From Acrocarpospora pleiomorpha (GTDB lineage Bacteria > Actinomycetota > Actinomycetes > Streptosporangiales > Streptosporangiaceae): 64,000 nt of DNA. The DNA lies in assembly GCF_009687885.1 (NCBI RefSeq), contig NZ_BLAF01000019.1, positions 78,113-142,112 on the forward strand. Reading direction: 5' to 3'. The notes beneath the pieces were generated by a model. That model searched no databases. It saw only the letters and a program-made list of their open reading frames with translations, and was not told the DNA's origin. A program made the position numbers and the translations under genes. Positions 36,694-45,248 of this stretch are shown here, in pieces; position 1 is the stretch's first letter, and each line of letters begins with the position of its first letter.

Positions 36694-36704
36694 TCAGGTG
36701 TTGG
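36420..36704 (+). repeat. Degenerate 30-bp tandem array with palindromic core
   Basis: About nine units on a 30-31 bp pitch. The GCAG-type anchor falls at 36432, 36462, 36492, 36523, 36553, (36583 degenerate), 36614, 36645 and 36675. The best units read GGCCGTCAAGTGACGGGCAG. Each good unit carries CCGTCA-N2-TGACGG, an inverted repeat. The array runs into the 3' end of the CHAP gene. Units are diverged and have no unique spacers, so it is not a CRISPR. Confidence 0.8.
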
Positions 36705-37401
36705 TGGGGGTGGGGCGTTTGCGGCGGTGGCGGCCGGTTGAGGTGGCGAAGCGGCGGACGTGGAGGCCGGTGGCTACTACGGAGGCGGCGAGGGCCAGGG
36801 CTAAGACGGCGGTGGCGATTGTGGCGGTGGGATCGAGGCCGCGGGTGGGGTTGGCGACGGCGGTGACGGCTTCGGGGCGAAGGTCGACGGTGGTGGGGGA
36901 TGTGGTGAGGGTTTCGCGGACTTTGCGGGGGAGGCCGTAGCCGACGACCTTGGATTCGTCGCGGACCTTGCGCTTCAGCCAGACACGGTCGACGTTTGCC
37001 TCAATTGTGTGGATTTTTCCGTTTTCGACCTTTTCGACTATTCCGACGTGGTCTATGCCTTTGATGTCGTCGCCGCCTGACCAGTCGAAGAAAACCAGGG
37101 CGCCGGGTTCGGGCTGGTCGGTCCAGGCCTGGTGTTGTTCGAACCAGCGGGCGTGGGAGGGGGTCCACGCGAACTCGCCGACGTAGTCGCTGACGCCGGC
37201 CTTGTCGGCCGCCCAGGCGATGAACATGTCGCACCAGGGGGCGTTCCGGTATTGCGGGTCTTTGGTGAGGTCCGCGTACCAGGCGCCGAACTTGGTGTGC
37301 TGGCCGGACTTCTCCCGGTAACCAAGTTCCCCGGTGACGACGGTTAACAAGTCCTGCGTGATGGTGTCGTCGTGGGAACGTTCCAGCAACACTGCCTCCA
37401 T
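36694..37401 (-). CDS. CHAP-domain amidase-like protein with C-terminal membrane anchor
   Basis: 235 residues. The CHAP (NlpC/P60-like) domain covers about 15-160: catalytic Cys in NAPWCDMFIAWAADKAG, His in KGIDHVGIVEKV, and Glu/Asn in IHTIEANV. A single hydrophobic helix (ATIATAVLALALAASVVATGL) near the C-terminus is followed by a basic tail. No signal peptide is present, so how the domain reaches peptidoglycan is unclear. A TTG at 37389 with GGAGG five bases upstream is a possible start. The DUF3152 gene is divergent. Confidence 0.8.
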   Translation of the reverse strand: MEAVLLERSHDDTITQDLLTVVTGELGYREKSGQHTKFGAWYADLTKDPQYRNAPWCDMFIAWAADKAGVSDYVGEFAWTPSHARWFEQHQAWTDQPEPGALVFFDWSGGDDIKGIDHVGIVEKVENGKIHTIEANVDRVWLKRKVRDESKVVGYGLPRKVRETLTTSPTTVDLRPEAVTAVANPTRGLDPTATIATAVLALALAASVVATGLHVRRFATSTGRHRRKRPTPTNT

Positions 37402-37581
37402 AACCGCCCGATAACAATGGACTGTAGTTCGGAAATGTCGGACTCGTGGTGGTTTTTCGAGAAAGGTAGGTAGTCAGACTGGTGAGAAAGTACGAAACGC
37501 CAGCGTGATGGCCTAATCGTGTGATCGTTTTCCCGTATGATCAGGGTCCCCGGTGTCGGTTCGTGTGGTGGGAGAGAGCTC

Positions 37582-38385
37582 GTGGATCATCGTTTCCTGC
37601 TGGCGGCGGCGGGGATCGTTGTCATCGGGGTGGTCGGCGGCGCCCTACTGGCCCAATCGGGGCCGCCGGCGGAACCGGCGGTGCTGGCGAAGGCCGCCAT
37701 CCCCACCAGGCTCACACCGGCTATCACACCCACGACGAAGCCGAAGCCGACGGCGAAACCGGTGCCGAAACCGACAGCGAAACCGACGGCGAAAGCGGCG
37801 AAGCCCGAGAAGCTGGTCGTGAACGGGCGGGTGCAGCCGGCCTGGGTGAAGGTGCCGCAACGGGGCAAAGGCCGCTACTCGGTCGCGGCCGGGAGCGAGA
37901 AGGCGCGCAAGGGGCGCGGGAAAGAGATCCGCTACCTGGTCGAAGTGGAGAAAGGCCTGCCGTTCGAGGCCCGGGAGTTCGCCGACGAGGTGCATCGCAT
38001 CCTGAACGATCACCGCGGGTGGGGGCGGTTCAAGCGGGTGGCGTCGGGTCCCGTCCAGGTCAGGGTGGCGCTGTCCAGCCCGCGTACGACCGACGCGCTG
38101 TGCCGGCCGTTGCGCACCTTCGGCGAGCTGTCCTGCTGGAACGGCAGCCGCGCGGTGATCAACGCGATTCGCTGGGCGGAGGGGACGCCGAACTACGGGC
38201 GCGATCTCGCCTCCTACCGGGAATACCTGATCAGCCACGAGGTCGGCCACGGCCTCGGACACGGGCACGTCGGCTGTCCCGGGCCGGGAAAGCCCGCGCC
38301 CGTCATGATGCAGCAGACGAAGTCACTCGCCTCATGCAAGCCCAACCCCTGGCCCTACCCCGGACGGCTAAGGTCTGAGATATGA
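37582..38385 (+). CDS. DUF3152 protein, secreted or anchored, zincin-like
   Basis: About 267 residues. The N-terminal helix (FLLAAAGIVVIGVVGGALL) is a signal or anchor. A Lys/Pro/Thr-rich linker of about 30 residues (TTKPKPTAKPVPKPTAKP) spans the wall. The DUF3152 domain carries SHEVGHGLGHGHVGC, an HExGHxxGxxH metzincin-type zinc site. It is therefore a probable extracellular metalloprotease, though activity is unproven for the family. I chose the GTG at 37582 behind GGGAGAGAG; a longer start at 37537 exists. Confidence 0.85.
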   Translation: MDHRFLLAAAGIVVIGVVGGALLAQSGPPAEPAVLAKAAIPTRLTPAITPTTKPKPTAKPVPKPTAKPTAKAAKPEKLVVNGRVQPAWVKVPQRGKGRYSVAAGSEKARKGRGKEIRYLVEVEKGLPFEAREFADEVHRILNDHRGWGRFKRVASGPVQVRVALSSPRTTDALCRPLRTFGELSCWNGSRAVINAIRWAEGTPNYGRDLASYREYLISHEVGHGLGHGHVGCPGPGKPAPVMMQQTKSLASCKPNPWPYPGRLRSEI

Positions 38386-39470
38386 ACGTGGATCGACTAC
38401 AGGTCCTCGCCTACCGCGTCGCTGCCCAGCAGCTCGACCGCCCCGATCTCCCGCCCGCCCGCCTGGCCGTACTCGACCTGGGGGTGCAGGACACGCCGTA
38501 TGGTTCGGCGCGCCTGGCGGTGTCGGCGCGGACCACGGCGGATCCGGATGACGACGCGCTCACCCTGGTCTGGTCGACCCGCGGCGCGCCGCACCTGCAC
38601 CGGACGGCCGACCTGCCCGCGCTGGCGGCCGCGCTCTGGCCGGTCAGCGACGCCGACGCGACGGCGCGGATCGCCACCACGCAGATCCGCGAGGGGGCCA
38701 AACTGGGGCTGACCGCGTTCCGCGCGGCGGCCAAGGCGATGCACGAGGTGGTCACCCGGCCGATGACGAAGGGCGAGGTCAGCACGGCGGTGAGCGCCCT
38801 GGTCCCGGAGGGCGTGACCTACTGGTGCCGCGGCTGCAACGCTCAGCACATCTCGGGCGCGCTGTTCCAGCAGGTGGGCCTGGCCGGTGGCGTACGGCTC
38901 GCGCCCAAAGGTTCGGCCACCACGCTGGAACCGATTCCCGGGCGGCGTGATGTGCCCGCGCACTCGGTGGCGGCCGATTCGGTCATCACCGCCTATCTGA
39001 AGCTTCTCGGCCCCGCCACGCCCGCCGAGGCCGCCAAGTTCATGGGCACCACGCCGACCGAGGTCAAACGGATGTGGCCGAAGGACTTAGCGGAGATCCG
39101 GGTGGACGGCCGCCGCGCGTGGCTTCCCGCCGACCAGGTCGATCTGCTGCTGGACGCGATCCGCCGCCCCCGGCTCCTGCGCCTTCTGCCCCCGTCCGAC
39201 CCTTACCTCCAGGCCCGTGACCGCACACTCCTCGTGCCGGACAAATCCCGTCACGCGGAGATCTGGCGCATGCTCGGCAATCCCGGGGCCGTCCTGCTGG
39301 ACGGCGAGATCGCCGGGGTGTGGCGGGCCAAGACGGCGGGCAAGAACACCCTCGACGTGACCGTCACCGCGTTCGAGCCACTCCCCCAGGAACCCCTCGA
39401 AGCCGAAGCGTCGAGAATCGCCACCCTCCGCGGCGCACACAACGTCCGCATCCTGGACGCCAAAACCTAA
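38382..39470 (+). CDS. Winged-helix DNA-binding protein (AlkZ/HTH_42 family)
   Basis: 362 residues. The HTH_42 pattern (LGVQDTPYGSARLAVSAR near the start, LLGPATPAEAAKFMGTTPTEV in the middle, LLPPSDPYLQARDRTLLVPD, then LLDGEIAGVWR) is that of the AlkZ/YcaQ superfamily. This includes glycosylases that unhook bulky or crosslinking DNA lesions. The catalytic Gln motif is not clear, so glycosylase activity is uncertain. The ATG overlaps the DUF3152 stop as ATGA. Confidence 0.8.
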   Translation: MNVDRLQVLAYRVAAQQLDRPDLPPARLAVLDLGVQDTPYGSARLAVSARTTADPDDDALTLVWSTRGAPHLHRTADLPALAAALWPVSDADATARIATTQIREGAKLGLTAFRAAAKAMHEVVTRPMTKGEVSTAVSALVPEGVTYWCRGCNAQHISGALFQQVGLAGGVRLAPKGSATTLEPIPGRRDVPAHSVAADSVITAYLKLLGPATPAEAAKFMGTTPTEVKRMWPKDLAEIRVDGRRAWLPADQVDLLLDAIRRPRLLRLLPPSDPYLQARDRTLLVPDKSRHAEIWRMLGNPGAVLLDGEIAGVWRAKTAGKNTLDVTVTAFEPLPQEPLEAEASRIATLRGAHNVRILDAKT

Positions 39471-39842
39471 CGAAACATCTCTCCTTGGTCGCTCGCCGTT
39501 CTTCGGCGCCGATCACGCCCGCTTTAGTCCTCACCGTCCCGGCGCCAAGAAGGCCAGCCAAGTGGAGCGATGGGCAAGCTAAGCATGCGGCCGGGCCTGC
39601 CCAGAATGAGCCAGCCAATGTGGAAGCAGACGCGGTAAGCGCAAGCGCATGGCCCATCTCGCTCGGAATGAGTCAGGCGATGGCGTGGGCATCGGAAAGC
39701 TGGTCGGGAACAGGCGACGACGCGGTAAGAGCGCGGCCCAGCGCGCCCGCAAAGAGCCAGCCGATGCGGGGACAAGCGACGACGCGGCAAGTGCGTGGAG
39801 GGTTGGCTTGGGAGGAGCTGGTCGGATTGAGGGGTGGGGTGG
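39471..39842. other. Non-coding stretch with imperfect repeats
   Basis: No gene is supported. Segments of the form GAGCCAGCC-ATG-GCAAGCGACGACGCGGTAAG recur at about 39605-39640, 39668-39735 and 39754-39800. They are weaker than the array at 36.4 kb and of less regular pitch. The two flanking genes are convergent. Confidence 0.5.
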
Positions 39843-40868
39843 TCAGGCGGACTGGCGGATGACCAGGTCGGGTTCGAAGATCACTGAGGTTACGCGGCGG
39901 TCGGGGTCTTCGATGTGGGCTAGTAGGAGGCGGGACATTTCGGCGGACATGTCTTCGACCGGGTGGCGGACTGTGGTGAGGGGTGGGCGGCAGGCGAGGG
40001 CGGCGCTGCTGTCGTCGAAGCCGACGACGGCGAGGTCGTGGGGGACGCGGAGGCCGCGGGACTGGGCGACGAGGAGGGCGCCCTGGGCCATCAGGTCGTT
40101 GCCGGCGAAGAGGCCGTCGATGTCGGGGTGGTCGGCGAGGAGGCGTTCCATGGCCTGTTCGCCGGATTCCTGGGTGAAATTGCCTTCGACGCTGGGGATG
40201 TAGGCGTGGCCGTGGCGGGCCATGGCCTCGCGGAAGCCGGAGAGGCGTTCCAGGCTGGCGGGGACGTCGAGCGGGCCGGAGATGGTGGCGACGCGTTCGC
40301 AGCCGCGGGCGATCAGGTGGTCGGCGGCGAGGCGGGCGCCCGCGCTGTGGGCGACGTCGACGTAGCTGATCCTGAGAGGCTGGGCGGGGCGGGCGAACAG
40401 GACGACGGGCGGGCCTGACTCGACGAGCTGGGCGGGGAGCGGATCTTCGGCGTGGGTGGAGACGAGGATGGCGCCGTCGACGTGGCCCTGGCGGAGGTAG
40501 TCGATGACCTGGGCGCGGGCGTCGGCGGCTTCGGCGAGCATGAGGACCAGGTGCACGCCCAGCGGGCGGAGGTGGCCGGAGATGCCGCTGACGACGCGGC
40601 CGAAGAAGGGGTCGGTGAAGACGCGGGCGAAGAAGTGGCCGGCGCCGGAGACGACCAGGGCGATCGAGCCGGTCTTGCCGGTGACCAGGGAGCGGGCGGC
40701 ACGGTTGGGCACGTAGCCGACGGCGGCGACGGCCTGACGGACCGTTTCCTGGATTTCCGGGTCCACGTTCCGGATGCCGTTGATCACGCGGGACACGGTT
40801 GCCCGCGAGACGCCCGCGGCCCTGGCGACGTCCTCAAGAGTGGGCGAAACCAGACGATCTTCCCTCAT
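39843..40868 (-). CDS. LacI-family transcriptional regulator
   Basis: 341 residues. LacI HTH at the N-terminus (TLEDVARAAGVSRATVSRVING, with hinge region NRAARSLVTGKTG), then a periplasmic-binding-protein-like sensor (VDGAILVSTHAED, GLFAGNDLMAQGAL, VVGFDDSS). Residue pattern suggests a sugar effector. An exact 14-bp LacI-type palindrome lies 24 bases upstream of the start, so it is probably autoregulated. No sugar transporter or hydrolase is adjacent, so its main targets are elsewhere. Confidence 0.92.
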   Translation of the reverse strand: MREDRLVSPTLEDVARAAGVSRATVSRVINGIRNVDPEIQETVRQAVAAVGYVPNRAARSLVTGKTGSIALVVSGAGHFFARVFTDPFFGRVVSGISGHLRPLGVHLVLMLAEAADARAQVIDYLRQGHVDGAILVSTHAEDPLPAQLVESGPPVVLFARPAQPLRISYVDVAHSAGARLAADHLIARGCERVATISGPLDVPASLERLSGFREAMARHGHAYIPSVEGNFTQESGEQAMERLLADHPDIDGLFAGNDLMAQGALLVAQSRGLRVPHDLAVVGFDDSSAALACRPPLTTVRHPVEDMSAEMSRLLLAHIEDPDRRVTSVIFEPDLVIRQSA

Positions 40869-40891
40869 GTGATGAACTCTAGCGCACGGAG

Positions 40892-40905
40892 GGAGAGCGC
40901 TCTCC
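40892..40905. promoter_or_regulatory. LacI-family operator
   Basis: GGAGAGC-GCTCTCC is a perfect palindrome with the central CG typical of LacI/GalR operators in actinomycetes (consensus around GGGAGCGCTCCC). It lies just upstream of the LacI gene. Confidence 0.8.
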
Positions 40906-41124
40906 AATCCCAATCCCAGCGGGGTTCTCCCACCCCCGCATCACCTACGAGCTTGAACGAGCCGCTGCCCCGGAAAGATCTGGCCGAGCGTGGTCGTTCA
41001 TGTCTTCGACGAGCACGATGATGGTCGTCTGGTCTTGCAACGAGGATCGACGAGCGTGCCCCTGGGGCATGAGCTGGGCTCGATCCAGGACGATCCGGCG
41101 CGACATCGGAGGAGGACCCTGGGC

Positions 41125-41862
41125 ATGGCCTGGAGCACGCGACAGCTCGCCGACCTCGCCGGCACCACCATCAAGACGGTGCGGCACTATCACCGAATGG
41201 GCCTGCTCGAGCTGCCCGACCGAGCGCCCAACGGGTACAAGCAGTATCAGACGACGCACTTCGTCCGGCTGCTTCAGATCAAGCGGCTGACCGAACTCGG
41301 TTTGTCGCTCGCCCAGATCCGAGCGATGGGGAGTGCCGACGAGGAGCCCGAGGAAGCCATCCGCGTGCTCGACGCCGAGCTGGCAGGCACGATCGAGCGC
41401 CTGCAACGGATCCGCGCGGAGCTGGCGGTCATCCTCAAGCACCGGGCTCCCCTGGACACCCCGGTGCCGTTCGGCCCGGTCGCTGAAGGACTGTCGGAGC
41501 GGGACCGGGCCTTGCTGACCGTGTTCTCGGGGGTGCTTAAGGACGACGCGCTCGACGACCTCCGTCAGCTAATGGCAGAGGACACCGAGGGCGATGACGA
41601 GTTCTACTACCTCCCAGAGGACGCCGACGACGCGACGATCGGGGCCATCGCGCGCCAGCTGGCCGAGTCGATCCGGCGGAGCCAGGCCCGGTTCCCCTGG
41701 ATGGCGGACCCCGGCTCCGCGGCGACGCACGGCCCGGGCCTCGCCGAGGCCGCGATCGGGTCCGCTTTCGCCGAGCTGTTCAACGCCGCCCAGCTGAAGG
41801 CACTCGCTCGCGCCCAAGCGCTGATCGAGGAGACGGAGCCGTCAGGGCGACGGGAACCGTGA
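41125..41862 (+). CDS. MerR-family transcriptional regulator
   Basis: About 245 residues. The MerR HTH is at the start (MAWSTRQLADLAGTTIKTVRHYHRMGLLE, FVRLLQIKRLTELGLSLAQI), then a coiled linker, then a C-terminal domain of about 130 residues of unknown ligand. GGAGGA lies nine bases before the ATG at 41125, and the longer frame upstream is not homologous. TGCCCC-T-GGGGCA at 41057-41069 is a possible operator. The CPBP membrane-protease gene is convergent. Confidence 0.87.
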   Translation: MAWSTRQLADLAGTTIKTVRHYHRMGLLELPDRAPNGYKQYQTTHFVRLLQIKRLTELGLSLAQIRAMGSADEEPEEAIRVLDAELAGTIERLQRIRAELAVILKHRAPLDTPVPFGPVAEGLSERDRALLTVFSGVLKDDALDDLRQLMAEDTEGDDEFYYLPEDADDATIGAIARQLAESIRRSQARFPWMADPGSAATHGPGLAEAAIGSAFAELFNAAQLKALARAQALIEETEPSGRREP

Positions 41863-41979
41863 ACCCCTTCGAGCTCCTCCAGGCTCACGTGGACTGCCCG
41901 TCCTTCCTCGACCCCGTCCCCGACAAGATCGCGGGACTCATGTGTGAGATCTCGACCGTGGGGAAGCTCGTCGAATAGC

Positions 41980-42684
41980 TCAGTATCCGATGCCGTGGTA
42001 CAGCAAGCCCACACTGTTGTAGACGACGTGGATGACCACGGCCGGCCAGATCGAGCCGGAGAATCGGAGCACCAGCCCGGTGCCGAGCCCGACGACGAAC
42101 GCGACCGGCATGACGCTGTTGACGCCGTGCGCGACGGCGAAGACCGCCGCGCTCACGATCACGCCGATCCAGGTGCCCCAGCGGAGCAGGAAGCTCGCGA
42201 ACACACCGCGGAACAGGACCTCCTCGCCGAAGGGCGTCAGCACGCCGCCGAGCACGATCGTCACCACGAGGGAGAGCACGCCCGCGCGCGCAGCGTCGCG
42301 ATAGCCCTCCTGGACGCTCTCCGACCCGGGGAAGAACGGGTCGAAGATCGCCGAGACCGGCCAGCTGAGCGCGAAGCACGCGAGGCCGATGGCGATGGCC
42401 GCGAGCAGCCAACCGGGATGAACGCGCCGCATCCCGAACGGGCGGACGTCGCGGATGCGGATGAGCATGGCGACGGCGAACGCCCCGAGCGGCGCGAGGC
42501 CCGAGACGAGGAAGTTCGCCTGGCCAGGCGAGACCGGGGAGCCGGCCGGCAGCAGGTAGGCGATCGTCGCCCCGACCCCGTACAGGATCGCGGCCGCGAG
42601 CACGGCGACGCCGAGTTCGGGCCAGCCGGGCCGGACGGGCGTGCGGCGGCTCTGGTTCATGGGGACTTCATCCACAGTACTCAT
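41980..42684 (-). CDS. CPBP-family intramembrane glutamic endopeptidase
   Basis: 234 residues, about seven transmembrane helices. Motif 1 is FGEEVLFRGV (catalytic Glu pair and Arg), motif 2 FAVAHGVNS, and motif 3 VVIHVVYNSVGL, so the Abi/CAAX-protease core is complete. Members process prenylated or small peptide substrates in the membrane, or confer self-immunity. It converges on the MerR gene. Confidence 0.88.
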   Translation of the reverse strand: MSTVDEVPMNQSRRTPVRPGWPELGVAVLAAAILYGVGATIAYLLPAGSPVSPGQANFLVSGLAPLGAFAVAMLIRIRDVRPFGMRRVHPGWLLAAIAIGLACFALSWPVSAIFDPFFPGSESVQEGYRDAARAGVLSLVVTIVLGGVLTPFGEEVLFRGVFASFLLRWGTWIGVIVSAAVFAVAHGVNSVMPVAFVVGLGTGLVLRFSGSIWPAVVIHVVYNSVGLLYHGIGY

Positions 42685-43172
42685 GGCAAACGAGTCTCAT
42701 CCGTGCCCTAAGGGCATGGTCAAACTGACGGCCCCACCATGGAAGTGGGCTTACATCGACCGCATGGGCGTTGTTGTGCTTGGCGCCTGCTTGCGGCTGA
42801 ACTCCGGCCCCAGTCTCGCGCCGGCTCCGCCCGACCCCGTCATCGCCGTGAACGCTCGAATGAAGCGGCTCACGCTGGCTCCGGCTTTAGGGCGCGCAGT
42901 GACCGTAGGGCCTGGTGGCGGCCCATGGCGGCGCGATCAGCTTTTCAAGAAGGCCGGGGTGAATGCCACGCTGACGATCGAACATCACCTGGGAAACACG
43001 GCTGACATTTGTTGCCGCGTCGAACTGGTCCACCTTCTCAGCCGAAAGTGCACCGCACTACTATTAAGGATCTCGGCTGTACAGATCCTTACTATCGGGG
43101 CAGGAAAGTTAGCCGGGCGGGATTTCTGTGATAAGCAATCGGACGGTGCGAATTAATTCTTACTGCATGGTG
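42685..43172. other. Intergenic stretch upstream of the NB-ARC regulator
   Basis: No recognisable gene. A reading frame of about 150 codons spans it but resembles no family and is biased like a chance frame. The last 100 bases are locally AT-rich (CGAATTAATTCTTAC at 43149-43163), probably the promoter of the following gene. Confidence 0.5.
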
Positions 43173-45242
43173 ATGAGCAGAGATCCCCATAGTGAGCACG
43201 TCAACCGCATGGACGGGGCCGTGCATGGGCCTGCGGTCCAGGCACGGGACGTTAGCGGTGGTATTCACATTCATCAGGCGTCCGTTCCGTTGCCCACGCC
43301 ACGTCAGTTACCGCCCGCCGGGCTTCTGATCGACCGGCGGGAGACGCTTGCCTTTCTGGATCGGGTGAATGGACGCCGGTCCGCGTCCGGGTCGCCCGTC
43401 GTGGTGGTGGTGAGCGGGCCGGCGGGGGTCGGGAAAACGGCGCTCAGCCTGAATTGGGCGCACCGGAATCGTGACCATTTCCCGGACGGGCAGCTGTACG
43501 CGGATTTGCGCGGGCACGCCACCGATCCGCCGGTCGAACCGGCTGAAGTCCTGGGTTTGTTCATTCGCGCGTTCGGTATCGCGCCGGACCGGATTCCGGG
43601 CGGGCTGGCCGAGCGGGCCGCGCTCTACCAGTCGCTGGTGAACGGGCGGCGGATCGTGGTGGTGCTGGATGACGCGATCTCGGCGGCGCAGGTGCGTCCG
43701 CTGCTGCCCGCGTCGGGGGACGGGATGGTCCTGGTGACCAGCAGGTGGCGGCTGGCCGGGCTGGTGGTGGGCGGGGCGCGGGGGCTCCAGGTGGAGCGCC
43801 TCGGCGTGGACGCGGCGCTCGATCTGCTCCGGCACAGGCTCGGGGACGAGCGGGTGGGCGATGAGCTGGCCGCGGCCACCGAGCTGGTGGATCTGTGCGC
43901 GGGGGTGCCGCTCGCCGTGTCGGTGGCCGCCGCCCGGCTGGCCACCCGGCCGCGCTGGCCGTTGACCGAGATGGTGGCCGCTCTCGCGCAGGAGAGCCGG
44001 CGGCTGAGCGCGCTTTCCGTGGAGGACGATATGACGATCCGGGCCGCGCTGACGTTGTCGTACCAGAATCTGGCGCCGGACGCGGCGCGGCTGTACCGGC
44101 TGCTCGGGTTGTTTCCCGGGGGGAGTTTCGGCGGCGCGGCGGCGGCCGCGGCCGCGGGGCTGCCGGCGGAGGAGAGCGGGCGGCTGCTGGGGGTGCTGGC
44201 CGACGCGAACCTGCTCGACGACCTGCCGGGCGGGGAGTACCGGTTTCACGATCTGGTCCGGTTGCACGCGCGGGAGACGGCCGAGTTGGAGGATTCCGCC
44301 GCAGAACGGGAGGAGAGCGTGCGGCGGGCGGTGGGGTGGTTTCTGGAGACCGCCCGGTCGGCGAGTAGGGCGGCGGCGCCGTACCGGCGGATTCCGGTGG
44401 CGGCGGGGGCGGTGGAGTTCGCCGACGCGGCGGGCGGGCTGGACTGGATGGATCGGGAGTTCCGCAACCTGCGTACGGCGGCGCAGGCCGCGTTCGAGCG
44501 GGGCTGGCACGAGACCGTCTGGCAGCTGGTGGACGCGTTGTGGCCGCTGTTCCTGCATCGCGGGTTCTACGCCGAGCGGCTGGAGGTGGATCGGCTCGGG
44601 CTGGCCGCCGCGCGGGCCGCCGGGGACCCGGTCGGTACGGCCAAGATGTTGAACCGGACCGGGTTGTCGCTGAAGGCGCTCGGGCGCTTGGACGAGGCCG
44701 CGGCGGATTTCGGGCGGGCGCTGGAGATCTGGCGAGGGCTGGACAACGTGGATCGGGTGGCGGAAGGGTATCAGCGGCTGGGCGGGCTGGAGCTGGATCG
44801 GGATCGGCCGGAGGCCGCGATCAGGCTGTTCGCGGAGGCGATCAAGGGTTACCAGGCGGCCGGTGGGGCCAGGCGGGTGGCGCTGGCTCGATGCGATCTG
44901 GGCCGGGCGCTGGTGGAGGGCGGCCGGGCCGAGGAGGCGATGCCGTACCTGGTGGCGGCGTATGAGGCGGCCGAGTCCGATCGGTACAACCGGACCCGGG
45001 CGCTCATCCTGCTGGGGCGCGCCCAGGGGAGCGAGCCGGACATCAACCTGGGACTCCAGGTGATGCGTGAGCTCGGCTCCGCCGCAGGCGAGGCGTTCGC
45101 GCTCCAGGCGCTGGGCGAGGTCGCCCTGCGCCACGGGCGGCCCGAGGACGCGCGCGAACTCCTTGGCCGGGCCCGCCAGGTGCTGAACGGAATGGGTTCC
45201 GCCACCACCCGGCTGGACCGGCTGCTCGACCAGCTGGAATGA
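43173..45242 (+). CDS. NB-ARC ATPase/TPR regulatory protein (AfsR-like without DNA-binding domain)
   Basis: About 689 residues. It opens with VHGPAVQARDVSGGIHIHQ, a short motif seen at the N-termini of many actinobacterial NB-ARC and effector proteins. Walker A is GPAGVGKT (about 82-89), and the NB-ARC domain contains RIVVVLDDAISAAQVRPLLP, MVLVTSRWRLAGL and CAGVPLAVSVAAARL. TPR repeats follow from about residue 430 (GTAKMLNRTGLSLKALGRLDEAAADF). No output domain is present, so it may be a sensor or switch awaiting partner proteins. Starts at 43167, 43173 and 43209 are all possible; no clear Shine-Dalgarno marks one. Confidence 0.82.
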   Translation: MSRDPHSEHVNRMDGAVHGPAVQARDVSGGIHIHQASVPLPTPRQLPPAGLLIDRRETLAFLDRVNGRRSASGSPVVVVVSGPAGVGKTALSLNWAHRNRDHFPDGQLYADLRGHATDPPVEPAEVLGLFIRAFGIAPDRIPGGLAERAALYQSLVNGRRIVVVLDDAISAAQVRPLLPASGDGMVLVTSRWRLAGLVVGGARGLQVERLGVDAALDLLRHRLGDERVGDELAAATELVDLCAGVPLAVSVAAARLATRPRWPLTEMVAALAQESRRLSALSVEDDMTIRAALTLSYQNLAPDAARLYRLLGLFPGGSFGGAAAAAAAGLPAEESGRLLGVLADANLLDDLPGGEYRFHDLVRLHARETAELEDSAAEREESVRRAVGWFLETARSASRAAAPYRRIPVAAGAVEFADAAGGLDWMDREFRNLRTAAQAAFERGWHETVWQLVDALWPLFLHRGFYAERLEVDRLGLAAARAAGDPVGTAKMLNRTGLSLKALGRLDEAAADFGRALEIWRGLDNVDRVAEGYQRLGGLELDRDRPEAAIRLFAEAIKGYQAAGGARRVALARCDLGRALVEGGRAEEAMPYLVAAYEAAESDRYNRTRALILLGRAQGSEPDINLGLQVMRELGSAAGEAFALQALGEVALRHGRPEDARELLGRARQVLNGMGSATTRLDRLLDQLE

Positions 45243-45248
45243 CGAGGC

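Noticed and set aside
36420..36704. Possible CRISPR array with 30-bp period
   Set aside because: The whole unit is similar from copy to copy and degenerates evenly; there is no constant repeat alternating with variable spacer.
42641..43156. 171-codon frame upstream of the NB-ARC gene
   Set aside because: No family, no ribosome-binding site, and composition unlike neighbouring genes.
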